Below are positions 11,576-23,656 of a stretch of 49,618 bases of DNA, piece by piece. A program made the translations under genes and the position numbers. The first letter of the stretch is position 1, and each line of letters begins with the position of its first letter. The notes under the pieces were generated by a model. That model ran no database searches. It was not told the DNA's origin and worked only from the letters and a program-made list of their open reading frames with translations. Origin of the DNA: Dicyema japonicum (Eukaryota; Dicyemida; Rhombozoa; Dicyemidae); contig RDEW01000016.1 of NCBI GenBank assembly GCA_011109175.1, positions 806,705 through 856,322 on the forward strand, in the 5' to 3' direction.

Positions 11576-11879
11576 GCTTATCGGTTAGTTTTTGTTTTCA
11601 GAGTTCGTTTGTTTGTTTGTTGTCTATTATTGTAGAATTAATGGCGTCTTATTCTATTGTGGGTCCTTGATTTATTGCCAAGTTAATTATATTCCTTAGC
11701 ATCAGACGGTTAATTGGTCACTTTATGTTATTTGACAAGTCGAAATGTTTAACTGTAATTATAGTAACAAAGATCAGAGATATTGAGCATCTTAAAGTCA
11801 AGATGCCTGAGCAGGGAGACCTTCACGTGTTCATCTGCGAAGATAATATGAGAGGCTTCTGAACCATTCAAACCAACAC

Positions 11880-12350
11880 CGACACGCCTGCCTAGTCACT
11901 GGAAGATGGGAATGGAATGGCGCTTGGATCAATGCCCTCCCTATTGGAAACGTCGGTACCCACCTTGACGATCATAATGTCCGCATCGGTACCTCCATCA
12001 GATTTGGACTGAAGATTTACCAAACTCCCAAGTGCCGATGCGGTGGTACCGTCGATTGTTATCGAAATCATGTCCTTTCTTGTCGAAGAAGCGCAGGACG
12101 ATTCCCAAGACATAAGGCGATCAACGGAATTGCTAAGAGAGCCTTGGAGTCTGTTGGATACCCCTCCATACTTGAACCGGTTGGCCTGGACAGAGGAGAC
12201 AGAAAACGGCTAGACGAAATTACAATCTTTCCATTCTAGGAGGGGAAACAATTAATGTGGGATGCCAAGTGCATTTTTCCTCTTTGTTATGAATGCGGTA
12301 GACATACTGGACGCCGGGGGAAACGAAATGAAAGCAACAGAAAAAAAACG
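11880..12350 (+). mobile_element. RLE LINE nuclease-region fragment
   Basis: Translated in the plus frame near 11900 it gives WINALPIGNVG, then KCRCGGTVDCY, NHVLSCRRSAGRFPRH and LEPVGLDRGDRKR. This is the zinc knuckle and the approach to the nuclease. The catalytic PDG is LDE here and a stop (tag) follows, before QLMWDAKC. This fragment is inactive. Confidence 0.75.
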
Positions 12351-12589
12351 AAGCGTTGCATGATCGATTCACATTCTGCCTCATATTAGTTGAAGCAACT
12401 GGAAGAATAAACGGGAAATCACTTTGCTTCCTAAAGAGGCTTGGATACGCACGTGATGCTCAATGGCTACTCCAGTTGATCTCTGTTACAATCGTAGAAG
12501 GTAGCGCAAAGTCGATTATGTCGACAGGGAACATTTTTGACTGATTTTTGTGTTTTTTAATAAAATTTTAGTTTAAAAAATATAGTAAC

Positions 12590-13425
12590 AGTGTTTGCAC
12601 CCAGGTTGAGTTTACCCAATAAGACAATGTTATGGTGAGCTACTGTTTTGTTCTCTGTTATCCTCGTTCCTGTCTTCTCGCAGAACCATGTAGAGCAGGG
12701 CAAAAAACTCACAGTCTCATAGCAAAGGTTAGAAAAAGCAATTGTCAATTCATTTCTATTCGTTTCTAGGAACTTCACTCAGGCTAAGTTATCGTGGTAT
12801 TATTTGATTATGGAATGAGTTTCTGCAAGGAAAAACTCTTCAATATAACGTCCAATATTTCAAATACGGTTTCGTACCATCGCATAATTATGATAAACAC
12901 CCTTATATGCTTAAAGTTGTCATCAAACGAGGCTATGAAATTTTCTAGATTGAACCAGCATTTACAAAAGTTGGCATTCTGTGTGGAGAATAATCGATGT
13001 TTAATATTGAAAAGTGCGATTTAACCTTGATGAGTCAATACTTTTCGGAAATGAATCAATATTACTTGCTTATGTAAGTTTTAGCAAAGATGGACGGATC
13101 AAGCAGGAATTTCTTCATGACCACTGATCTTACCAAGATTTTTGTCTACAAAAAAATATAATTGAAAATGTCTTATTTTACTGAGAAAATCGAAATTATT
13201 TTTATTGCATTTCGTGCATTTCCCACTTCTTACTTGGATGAGAGAGGTTTCAGTGTAATAATGCTCTGGAAGAGCCAACGTGTCGTTCTAGGCTTACCCT
13301 TCTCCACTCCTGCTAGCCACCCGATTAACATGATAAACTCAGATGTGCTCGAACCAAGAATTCCAGACGTCTCAACGGAGATCAACTGGACTGTGAATAG
13401 ATCCCCAATGCCGCGGTACTAACTC
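12590..13425 (+). mobile_element. hAT-type (ZBED-like) transposon remnant
   Basis: The plus frame 12794-13024 contains SSNEAMKFSRLNQHLQK, the Cys/His BED-finger neighbourhood of ZBED/hAT transposases, whose consensus is (N)ESMKPSRLKRHLETKH. The frame 13162-13422 contains FPTSYLDERGFSVI, the start of the hAT C-terminal dimerisation domain. The DDE core is missing. A cagtg at 12591 may mark the left terminus. Confidence 0.55.
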
Positions 13426-14786
13426 CTTTTTGATTTTTCAGCACTGCTCACTACTGAACCCGCGTTTATGACATTGGCGTTTAACATTTTTGAAGAGAGT
13501 ATCTCTCGGAACTCTGTCTGGGTATAGTTCTTTTATGTCAATCATCCCAGCACATGGCATCTGTGTCCCAAACAGCTATTAAGACATCGCGTCGACTTCA
13601 TATGACATAAAGGACTTTTTTTCGATCGAAGGTAGACTACATAAGATACCATGGCTAATAGAGAAAAGGTCTTCTAGACACTTCTATTCATAAGAAAGTT
13701 TCGGCTCGTAAAAGGAACGTTTGTTTCTTTATTTTTTCGCGCAAACCAACATCCCTCAATACATATGATCCGATATTAAATTCGTTTTTCAGAATAGGTT
13801 GGGTGAGGTACTGGTAAATAACTACTTGGCACCCCAACATGAGAAGTCTCTAAAATGAGGATTGTTTTTTTAAGACAATAATCTAACTCTTTATAATGCA
13901 ATTGCCTTGAAGTTAACAAAATACTTGGATGTGGACATTCAGAGATCAACGATTTAGAATCGTTGAAAAAAGCTATAGGAATAAGACTACAATGTGGACA
14001 TAATCTATCTCTGCATAGAAGATAATTTTGCTATCTCTTTGCTTGCCCTGGACAACTAAGACTCGAGGTGAAAGTGAAAGATCTATTGAAGCGACGTCTA
14101 GCAATATGCTTCCTAATGGTCGCCTGATTCCTACATGTTAGTAGAAATAAAGGTAACAATTACATCCAATGCATTAATTAATCAATCTGATGCTCTAAGA
14201 CGAACATTTAGTTGAATTATCTTTATCTCCTCAAGATGAATGTAACTTCTCATCTTCCTTCTCAGGTGCATATACAAGATGATTCACTCAAAAATCAGAC
14301 ACATAATGATTTGAAATTAAGTAACCGTAAAATATAGCAAGACTCTTAGTTCGAATCCCTTCTGGCCAAAATTTCGAGCAACATTGTCAAGTATCATTTG
14401 CTTTGAGGAGGGACGAGGTGATTATTGGTTAGATTACTCAAACGTTATATTAATATTATGACAACAACGTAACTTGTTACAGTAAAGTAAATTGACTTTC
14501 GAGTCGGATATTATGTTGAGCTATTAACTCGAGCTTTCTAACAGCATCCTAGCTGGCGATAATAATAAGGTACATCGTTAAATCAAATTACACGTAAAGA
14601 TCCAGCACGTCGGGTCTTGGTGGTCGGGGAATACCCCTATATAAGTAATTTTGACATAGTGTAAGCCTAATGGAATGCGTAACCGTAATGACATGTGACA
14701 TTGAATATACGTACTATTTCACAAACATAGAAACTTATCAAAAAATCAATATGATAATTAAATCTAAAGCAATTAAGTTAACTGAA
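13426..14786. other. Spacer with no recognisable gene
   Basis: No coding motif is recognisable. A ttcgaatccc B-box-like decamer at about 14351-14360 may be an old tRNA-derived SINE, but no second copy of its surroundings was found in the window. Confidence 0.4.
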
Positions 14787-15300
14787 TTAGTTCTTTTTTC
14801 GTTCCCAACTGAAAACACTGAATTTTGGAGATTTTGGAATTGTACATTTCTTATTCTCGATAGGAGCTGGCACAGACTTATACCTCCTAATTCCAGAGGC
14901 CTTAAAATTCGAGGCCTGCCTTCGGAGAAAAGTAATTTCTTCCATTTCTTGTTGTTTCTTTACTCTTTCGTGTTCCAATTCATTTCGACGACGAATTAAA
15001 TCAAATTCTTCATCGGCTTTCTTTCTTTCCAAGGCACGGGTTGATGTATGGAGATTAAATTCATTAAATTCTGCAAAAAGTTAATATATAATCAACCAAT
15101 TGGCAACCTTTCGGGAAGGACCACTGTAAATGGTTTCTTATTTTTATTTAATTCATATCGTCTCATAGATGAGAGTGGAGGCTCATTTTCGTTATTAGAC
15201 GCCCTAAAGTAGTATATTTTAATCACTTTTTTACTGTAGATGACAAATATTTCATTAGCCACAACAAAAGATAAACACCGCGCAAATTTCAATTTTTATT
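14787..15300 (-). CDS. TPX2-like microtubule protein, C-terminal exons
   Basis: Two minus-strand exons are joined by a 26-nt GT-AG intron (15071-15096). The first contains KKPFTVVLPERLPI. The second contains FNLHTSTRALERKKADEEF, a charged helix (RRRNELEHERVKKQQEMEE), then RRYKSVPAP and KKCTIPKSPKFS, ending at the stop 14787-14789. This order (basic helix, P/YK motif, K-x-TIPKSPKF) is that of the TPX2 C-terminal domain that binds microtubules and importin. Another intron is likely at 15204-15234, but the frame upstream does not join cleanly. The N-terminal part was not found. Confidence 0.6.
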
Positions 15301-16889
15301 ACTTCAATTTATTTATTTATAAAATATAATTTTATATAAACTAAAATTATTAAAATAAGTTTATTTTTAATATTATTTTAGATGCACTTATGATTATAAA
15401 GATATCCAATATTCTCGACAGTGAAAAATAGATCGGCTTACATTGATATACCGCGTTAATTTATAAGCAAAAAAATCGCAAGATACATTAATATCTTGAT
15501 TATGTTGATGAAAAATTTTTAATTTCACTTATTTTTGTTTGATTGCTATTTTAAATTACATCACATTTTCTGATTCAGTCAGTTATTTCAATTAGCGACA
15601 AATCAGATTCCAAATGATAAAAGACAATGGGCATTGTCACAGTGGGCGGAAATGGTAATTCCCAGACGCTGTGGCAGGTATCCTTGAGTCGCATTTCACT
15701 CACATTTCTGATTTCACTGACAACCCATTTACTAATTTTTCCAACCGCTCCGGTCAATCATGATAAAAAATGATATGAATGTTTGTTTTTGAATTATTGA
15801 AGGAGATTGCTGAAGCATTAAGAAACTAACATATATTTGATGATAGTCGCTGGAATTTGTTAAATTTCTAACGGATAATCATCTAAGTTGTTATAATTTA
15901 GGCTGGAAGAGTGTTCGCGGAAATCTCCAGTATATGTCGAAATCAGAGATTTCTTCTGCGAATGGGACAAATATAACATCGTTGGATAAAACAGTAAGGT
16001 CGAGTCCTAAAAGTATTTGACACTTTTTTTTCCGAACTTTGGGCTTTTGATGTCTCTTAACTTCTTCACCTCATCCATGTAGAGAAAAGAAGGAAGTAAA
16101 GATTTTTAGCTATTACAAAGCTATCTAAACATTTCATGGGATATAAGTAATTACTTCAACCTTAAGACCAATTAACAACTAGGCTGGAAAACGATTATAA
16201 TGATTAATAATATGTGGGATATTGTTCGAGTTTTTACCACTAAGATTAATTCTCGTTTTGAAACTCCAATCTACCGCAACAAGTTGTGAATATATTTTTG
16301 ATACAAAAATTACCTTCTGAGTCATTCATCGTCGAACATTGCCGTGGAAGTTAGTGTAACCTGACACCATATTTATTTACACGACTATTTGAACAGAATT
16401 GGGCGATCTAGACAACTACAAGATAGATCAATTCTTCTCTTACCCTGATCCATCCTCGATTTTTGCACAACACCAGAATACTTGACGGATCTCTGCGAGT
16501 GTCTGGTTTTGATAGTGACTTTCTGCTAACCACCGACGTCCATCACTTGAAGGAAGCTTTCAAAACCAGTAAGGAGCTTTCAAACATTCGAAGGGACTGG
16601 GGTGAAAAAAAATTATTATTATTATTATTTAAGCTAAAGAAACACCGTCTTAACCACTAACTAATATTCAGGTGATTTCGGCATTTCTCAATAATCGGGC
16701 CATTTTTTTGATGCTCCGACCTGTGACCCAATATTTTCTATACGGACGGGGTCTTTTTTCCTCCTCTTCTGAAATTGCCTCCAGTTGCCTCTATGATAGA
16801 CTCAAGTGTTCTGGGAGCAATTTTTTATCCGTATATTTCTCCAGTGAATTTATTGATTTTGACTGGATCTCTTGAATTTTTATTAGGTT
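15301..16889. other. Mostly non-coding spacer, ATT microsatellite
   Basis: An open minus-strand frame at 15575-15757 (about 60 residues, contains LPFPPTVTMPIVFYHLES) lacks an ATG and a recognised family. An (ATT)n run lies near 16612-16630. Nothing else is recognisable. Confidence 0.35.
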
Positions 16890-17200
16890 CGTTGCCGCCA
16901 GGTTAGATCTTCACGCAGCACATGCAAGCCTATTGTTGAGGGTCCCGACACCTGGCGGATAAATTCCTCTACAGTTCCAAAGGAAGGCTTTTACAAAATT
17001 GATCTTCTTTGCACAGGTTGATATGATGGATTCCACATGGGCTGAGAAGCAGAGGAAAGTATAAAAGTTACTCCCAGTATCTTCTGCGATTTCTATTGTG
17101 GTATAGGTACTCCATTTAACGTGACATCAATTGTTTGCGTTCTCATCTTTATATTCTTAGTGAATAGAGTGACTGCTGACTTTCCGGAACATGACTGGTA
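16890..17200 (-). mobile_element. APE-type LINE RT fragment (thumb region)
   Basis: Minus-strand translation with shifts gives LFTKNIKMRTQTIDVTLNG, then LGVTFDTSLCFSAHVESI. The latter closely resembles LGVTFDMHMCFSQHV at 47.8 kb. It lies immediately downstream of another copy of the same LINE family (17205-19620), so two copies are adjacent. Confidence 0.6.
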
Positions 17201-17204
17201 AAAT

Positions 17205-19620
17205 TGAATTGAAATTTATTTCCAAAGACCACAGTTAAAGACAAAAACAAGAAATTATGTGATCCCAGCGAATTTTCAATAGCTTGGCCCAGTGGTCTTC
17301 CCTCGATCCAACACAAGCACGCAGTGGACGAGTGATCCTCTGGTATCGTTGAGTTTGGCCTCTTTTTCTTCTTATTAGGTCTTCCAAGGGGGTAAGTGTA
17401 GAATTTAGATCGCCTTTGATCCAGTTTTCTATCACGGAAAACGCTCTTTTTTGGGTTGCCGCAATTCTCTGGGCATTCGTCCAAGAAATTGAGGGGCCCC
17501 ATGATGCACATGCATATGATATGCATGGTTCGACGTACTGGCTGTATAGTGATTTCAGAACGGGATGACTTCCGATCTTCCATAAACCAGAGATCCTTTT
17601 CAAGAGGTTGATTTTCTTTTACATTTGGGAGAAAGTCATTTGGGTGTCGATTACTACTTCCAGGATCTTTTTCCATTTTTGGAATGGCAACTTGTTTCCA
17701 TCTGCTTCTATATCCACTGTTCTGTTGGATATTCTCTTATCAGAGGTAAGGAGAGACGTAACCGATTTTTCCGGGCTGATCGACAGACTGTTTTCATTTA
17801 ACCAGTAGATTAAGCAGTTTACAAGGAATTGTATTCTCTCCGAGGCGACCTGAACGTCTTGGTCCCTGGATGCAATAACAATATCATCTGCATAAGCTCT
17901 GGAGTCGGGATGTTATTCAAAAAAAGGTTTAAGAGTATAGGGACAGAGGATATCTTTTGGGTATTACATTTGGAATTAAACGGGAGCTCGACCGTAGGTT
18001 TCCCAAACAGACTCATCCTCTTCGTCTTCTGAGGACATTCACCAGCCAGAGTTTGAAATCCCCAGGTATATCCGTCTGATAGATTTTCCTGGTGAGTCTT
18101 TTTCTTGGGATGGAGTCGAATACCTTGTGAATGTCTACAGAACATAGAATTGTCTTTTTGTGCCTGGGTTTGTTAGTGAACCCCGAGCGAATAAACTCAC
18201 TCAGGGATAGTAGGTGGGCATCCGTCAAGTGAAGGGATTTAAATATATGTTGGAATGGTTTCTCTGGGATTGTTCTTCTGATCTTCTGAAGAACTAGTTT
18301 TCCAGAATTTTCTATATTGAAGATAGCAACGATTCTGGTCTGAATGATGCCGGGTCGTTTTTTGGTTTTCCATCATCAATATCGGGCGGATGTAGGCGAC
18401 TTTCCATAGTGAGGGGATCGCACTTTCCCTTAAAGACCAATTATAGATCTTTGTAAGGGTCCTGATCCCTCCGTCCAAAATTTTTAGCAGGATAACAGAG
18501 ATTCTATCTGGGCCGTGGAATAAGTAATTTTGTTTGAGCAGTGCTTCTTTTACATCCGTTTCTGAAAAGTAGGAAACTAAGCGTTCCCTCTTCGGTTTTT
18601 CCAAAGGAAGTTGACCTGTCTTGATCTTCCGTTTCTCTTTATGGGCAATTTTCACATAATACTTCATAATGGAATTCAGATCCTTCTGGCTGTATTCGGA
18701 TTCGTCGGTTGGTCTATCATCAGCCCTTGATATGTCCGAATGATTTTCCATACTTGGGCGGTTGTCTGATTTCGGTTCAAAGCTGTGAGAACTCGTGACC
18801 ATTTTGCTTTCTGTATCTTAAGTTCTTTGGCCTTTATATTTTCATTCAGTGCTTTCAGTCGGAGTTTTGCCTCGGTTGAGGGAATTCCAGCCTTTTTGAG
18901 GATATTTCTTTCCTTTACCGAAGCCATCTATCCAAAGCCTCTGATGTAGCAGGTGTGTCTTATTGTGACAGCCATTTTTCTCCCTTGCAGAATGATGACA
19001 TTTATGTGATACACCGCCTTGTCAAGGAGGAGAAATCCTCCAGATTTACGTCAGCCAAACGATATTCAGTAATAATCCGGAAAAAGTTCCAGTTTGCGGA
19101 TTTGTATATGTAGGTCTTCTTATCACAAAATACTCTTTCCTGATCTTCAATAAAATAGGATTGTGGTCGCTTCTGGTATCGTATATGACGGACCAAGTTA
19201 CTCTTGTAGAGAGAGTTGGAGAGCAGAGAATGATGTCTGGGGATGTAAGTTGATAGGGAATGAGCCAGGAAAAGGTATATAGACGTTCACCAGAAACAAT
19301 TTTCCTTTTGTTGAACTCACAGAGATTCCAATGGTTTCCGTGGTTCTTCGTCCCCAAAGAGTTTCTTTATTTCTGATGAACAGTCCTGATACTTGAGTCC
19401 CTTTCTAATAATCGTTAGTAGTCCACCTCCACATTTCTTTGTACGATCTTTCCGAATAACATTGAATCCATGAAGAATAGGCGTAAAGTCCTTCGGAGTC
19501 AATTTAGACTCTTGAATTAGTAGGATGTCAATTTTGATTTTTGAGATGAGTGTTCTGAGGTCGAAGATTTTACCCTTGATTCCATTCACGTTGACGTTCC
19601 AAATAAAAATCATTAAGCTT
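17205..19620 (-). mobile_element. APE-type LINE with endonuclease and RT, decayed
   Basis: Read on the minus strand from 19613. The AP-endonuclease start is MIFIWNVNVNGIKGK and the catalytic Glu region DILLIQESKL. TRSDHNPILLKI carries the terminal SDH. The central part with the Tyr and GDFN motifs is deleted. The RT then runs from FSETDVKEALLK and GPDRISVILLK to LCSVDIHKVFDSIPRK (motif A). The frame near 17900-17860 gives AYADDIVIASRDQD (motif C, YADD). The end is VEPCISYACASWGPSISW and TQKRAFSVIENW. Several frameshifts separate the blocks. Its 5' end lies about 110 bp from the C1QBP start codon on the opposite strand. Confidence 0.8.
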
Positions 19621-19728
19621 ATCCAATAAAGATATTATTATTTAAATGTTATCTAATTATTTGACATAATAAAAAATTTTAAACATTTAAAAGTAGAATA
19701 ATTTTTCACCTCGGGCACGCTAATATTC

Positions 19729-20589
19729 ATGTTGTCATATATAGTTCGCTCTTCATTAATTAACGCAACTAAAATTGTTTTGCCAGTTTGGTCCAGAATC
19801 TCAAATCCTTTATTAAATGTGACTCGTTCAATTTCGACTTCGAAAACCCTAGGTTAAAATATTATTTATATCCAACAGCTTCCAAATCATTTCTAAACTC
19901 TCTTGACGAAAAGATAAAAATTGAAAGAGAAAATGTAATTCAAGGACAACTTTCTTTTCCGGGATTCGAAGTCACGACCAACGGCTCGAATGTTGAAGCT
20001 TACAAAAAGATATAAATCCGAGACAATAAATGTCAATTTTTGCGTGAATGAGAGTATCGATGGAGATTTAGACGGTGAAAACGATCAAGATGGTGAAGAT
20101 GAACAAGAAGTCTTTATTTTTACTAATTCGAGTAGATTATGTGCACACCAGATTTTATCGTTGAAATAACTAATAGGCAAAATAAAAAAGTTGTGATTAA
20201 TTGTGAATTCGATGATTCTGAGTTTGAGCAGGATGAAACTAACCAGCGAGGTATTTTTAAATCTATTTTTTTAAATAAATAAAAAAATAAATTAAATTTT
20301 TATTAAAAGTTGGTTTTTCTATCGTCGACGTTGCTTTTCCGAACACTGAAGGGCTTACAAACTCGACGTATTATTTTTCCGATTGCTCCAATCAGCTTGA
20401 TCAAGTTTTTTTACATTATCTCTACTGTAGGAACTTTATGATTGTCTAACAAATATGCTAAGGGAAAGAGGAATGGACACTGAATTCGCCGACAATTTAG
20501 TAGATTGCGCTACACAACATGAGAATAAACTATATCTTAATTTTCTCAATGATATGCGCAGTTTTGTTCAAAATTGTGAAGATTCTTAA
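19729..20589 (+). CDS. C1QBP: Mitochondrial p32 / MAM33 family protein
   Basis: Acidic trimeric mitochondrial matrix protein. There are five exons (19729-19852, 19879-20109, 20136-20250, 20310-20404, 20431-20589) with introns of 26, 26, 59 and 26 nt. The start gives a basic, hydroxylated leader, MLSYIVRSSLINATK, a good mitochondrial presequence. Family landmarks are SFLNSLDEKIKIERE, INVNFCVNESI, an acidic loop DGENDQDGEDEQE, TPDFIVEITN, QELYDCLTNMLRERGMD and YLNFLNDMRSFVQN, matching human LYDHLMDFLADRGVD and YITFLEDLKSFV. One extra A in the run near 20005-20010 breaks the frame in exon 2. The reading frame is good otherwise. Confidence 0.9.
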
Positions 20590-21014
20590 TTATTGTCTTT
20601 TGATTCTCTCTAACATATTAAATTTCTGCTAATTTTTATATTTTATGTTGTTTAGTTTAGCCTGATTTGTTTTCGTTGATTAACATATATATTTTAGGGA
20701 GGCAGAAGACCGATAAATGCTCTTCAAGAAGAGAGATAGTTTTCTCAAGGCAAGTGGTTACAGTTAAATATCCGGAACGAATCTCGGAAGGAGAACACGT
20801 TGTTATTTGATTTTTAGGACGATCGGCGGATTCGAGAAAAGAAATTTTTTCGTAACGAATTAACCATTTTAATTTCGTCTTATAAACATTTAGAAAATGA
20901 ATTATTTATCTGGCAATCACTACAATTGGTTTAATTCTACACATATTTTTAAGCTGAAAATACGATATCGGGAAGCGGTGATCTTACAACTGAATAAAAA
21001 AACTGCACTTTTAC

Positions 21015-21300
21015 GCAGAGCCATATTAACTATAGCTCTGCACAGGCAGGGCACACACTTTATTTAAGTAAAAACCAGTTATTATAACTAATCGAAGAGG
21101 GAAAACTAAGGAATGCTCTTCACTTCTTTTTCTTGTATGTCTTTTATAGACGATAGGTAACGCAGTGAAATGTTTACCGATGGCGGCTTCACTCGTCAAG
21201 GCAGAAACCTTAAACCAAAATGTAAAGCAGTGGGATTCAAACTAGGAGGCATCAGTCCTCTTACCTGGCACTCGTTACACTGTGCCATCCAATTGAATAA
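21015..21300 (-). repeat. tRNA-derived SINE, family A
   Basis: On the minus strand the head reads gatggcacagtgtaacgagt (A-box-like) and then agtttgaatcccac (B box). A core around 21180-21215 contains the inverse of gacgagtgaagccgcc, and a tail resembles the 3' parts at 26.9 and 48 kb. Four dispersed copies in the window share this architecture. Confidence 0.7.
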
Positions 21301-21544
21301 TCTTATTAAAAAAAACCAAATATGAAATTCAATAAACTTTCAATGGATTCTATATTTCTAAGTCTAAAGATAAATACGGTACCATTTGAATAAAACTCAA
21401 CAATAACCTGGCATTAAATAATTAAATTGAATTAATACAATTTTTTATGAATCATTTCTTTTTATCAATTTATGAATTTGGTTAGAATACTTGAAAATAA
21501 AAAATATTCAATTTATTTCAAAGAAACAACAAACCGAGGGTCAT

Positions 21545-21620
21545 ACATTAGCCGGCCTGACTGCGTAGCTACTCCATCTCAAGGAGGCGAGCGAAATTTG
21601 CTCAAATAGCAAGGGTAGAG
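21545..21620 (-). mobile_element. Short 3' fragment of RLE LINE
   Basis: The inverse of cgagcgaaatttgctcaaat followed by the ctacgcagtcaggccggc block matches the last coding bases of the RLE LINE at 37590-37650. It is only a fragment. Confidence 0.55.
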
Positions 21621-21831
21621 AACATTGAACTAAAAAAAGCCTAGAGAACATCGGGTTTGATCCCCTCCAGCTCAAAATTTTGGAAATTTGGATGGTGATC
21701 ATGTTTTCGGTGGAACAGTGTAATTATAATATTTAATTCTTAGATATTCTTTAATATTACTTACGTTAATTTTGGAAACCAACATTTTTATCTTTTTTTC
21801 TATTAAATGACAATTATTTAAAAAAACAAAT

Positions 21832-23456
21832 GTCAGTTGAGTGAGCCGGCTACGTGGATCGAGAACGAGTTCCCTCGGAGTATGGCCATTCCAATCTTTT
21901 GTCTCAGCCATAACCCTTCTTGTTGATCCCTTTTCTTTCTGGCAAGCATTCCTCTGAGTTCGCGCAAGAACTCAGCCGTCATTGGACCAACGGCTCTGGA
22001 TGACTTGGCCGCAACAGGCAGGAATATTTTTTGATTATTAGGTTTTCCGCGGTCGAAGCAGCTGCTCCAGGTATCTGAACTGATTCGTAAAGATTCGTGC
22101 TTAAGAATGTGTCAACACAAGTTGCGTCCCAGACCAAAGATCTTCCTGATGTGAAAGGGAAAAGGGTCATCCCGTCAGGTATCTTTCCATCTCCTCGATC
22201 GAGACCCACTGGTTCAAGCTGTGATGGGAAGCCTGTATCCTTCAGAGCTCTGACGATCACATCGTTCAGAGCAGCGTGACGTGGTCCTTTTCTGGCGCTT
22301 CTTCTGCAGGACAGCGGGTGCAATCCCTTCGCATCGACTATTTTCCCGCATCGGCATCGGTGCTCCTGGCAAACGTCTAGTCCTAGCCTTTGTCCGATTC
22401 CAATCCTCAAAGAATCGTCTTCCAAAAAAGTCCCGAGGTTTGGGCAAGGTATTGCACCAAGCCATGCTCCACTTAAAGCTGACACCAAACAAGCAAGACG
22501 ATGTTGATTTGCTTCTTTTTTTAAGGTCTTCCTAAATTTTGGAGCAGACAATGTTATCCCAATTACTTTGCTTCTTGAGTCTTCGGGGATTTTAAGTCTG
22601 GACTCGTTCCATTTCAGACAAGCTTCGTCAAATGACTCATTCCAGCAAAATTTAATAGTGTGATGAATGAGTTGCCGTGTCAAATGGCTGCAGCTTGAGA
22701 GAGACGATAGATATGCCGGGTACGCGACCTCCAGCGCCGATCTTAGACCGACACCCCCAAAACCAGAGGGAAGCTTACATTGCTTCCAACCAAGTTCGTC
22801 GAAGCGTACGTTAATTAGTGACTCAACAGTTTGTTTGAGAGATTTGTCTATCGAAAGTAGACTGTCGTATTGTTCGTAGCAGCGTGAACATCGGAGTAAA
22901 TATAAAAGCTTGGGTAGTCCGATGTTGTTTCTCATCAGGAAGAAGAATGTGTGAGAGTCGAGGCATGACAATTTTTTCGTGAGGCGTGAAAATTCTTCAT
23001 TTTTAGAAAGTAGATGGTACTTGAGTTCTTCTTTGATGAGTGGAGATCCGAGGAAATTTAATTTATCAACTGGCACAGTCGGGATTCCAGGAAACAGTTC
23101 GTTGAAAGACTCCTTGATAGAGAGAAATTCGTTGTTTGGGTATGAGACATTAATTAGCTCTGATTTGTTGACATTGATATCTAACCCCAGGTGTTTTAAA
23201 GAGGGTAACGCTTTACATGGTGAATTGTACGTTTTCTTGAATGATCCTCCAATTGTGGCATCGTCGAGATACCAGAGATTTAGCTGTGCATCAATTAATC
23301 TCACAACATCAATGGTCAGGGCAAATAAGAGAGGTTCGAGCGGATCTCCTTGTTGGACACCCGTTTTTGATTTAATAATTTTTTTTTCAAAAACCAGAGA
23401 CGTATCTTCCTCATAGGATAATTTGACAAGAGGGAAAAGATTTGAAGCCCTCATCC
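21832..23456 (-). mobile_element. 5'-truncated RLE-type LINE with RT, zinc knuckle and nuclease
   Basis: A long open frame of 491 codons (23454-21979) holds the second half of an RT: VGVQQGDPLEPLLFALT-like motif B, then WYLDDATIGG (motif C, intact YLDD) and LNFLGSPL. It continues through the thumb with GFGGVGLRSALEVAYPAYLS. Next is the CCHC knuckle ([13 protein letters not shown]) and LEPVGLDRGDGKIPDGMT, with PD-x(about 13)-D closed by LVWDATCVDT; this is the restriction-like endonuclease. A one-base shift near 22005 moves the tail to another frame (AVGPMTAEFLREL, LRQKIGMAILRGNSFS). The sharp start at motif B/A is typical of incomplete target-primed reverse transcription. This is the best preserved RLE copy. 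Confidence 0.88.
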
Positions 23457-23656
23457 AACACGTTTAAATAATTTTATCTCTTCTGAGAAAATTGAATTCA
23501 TTCGTTATGCCCAACTTGATTCCAGTGCATTTATTTGAAATATTTCTCTGTGTGAAGAATCATTTTTATCTTAGAATATAAACTATTTTTTTAATTTCAA
23601 AATTGTTAATATCGCAAAAATTAGATTAAACCATAAATATTTTGAATTCAGAAGAG

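Noticed and set aside
22097..23416. Plus-strand open frames opposite the best RLE LINE
   Set aside because: The minus-strand frame of 491 codons has clear RT, zinc-knuckle and nuclease motifs; the plus frames have none.
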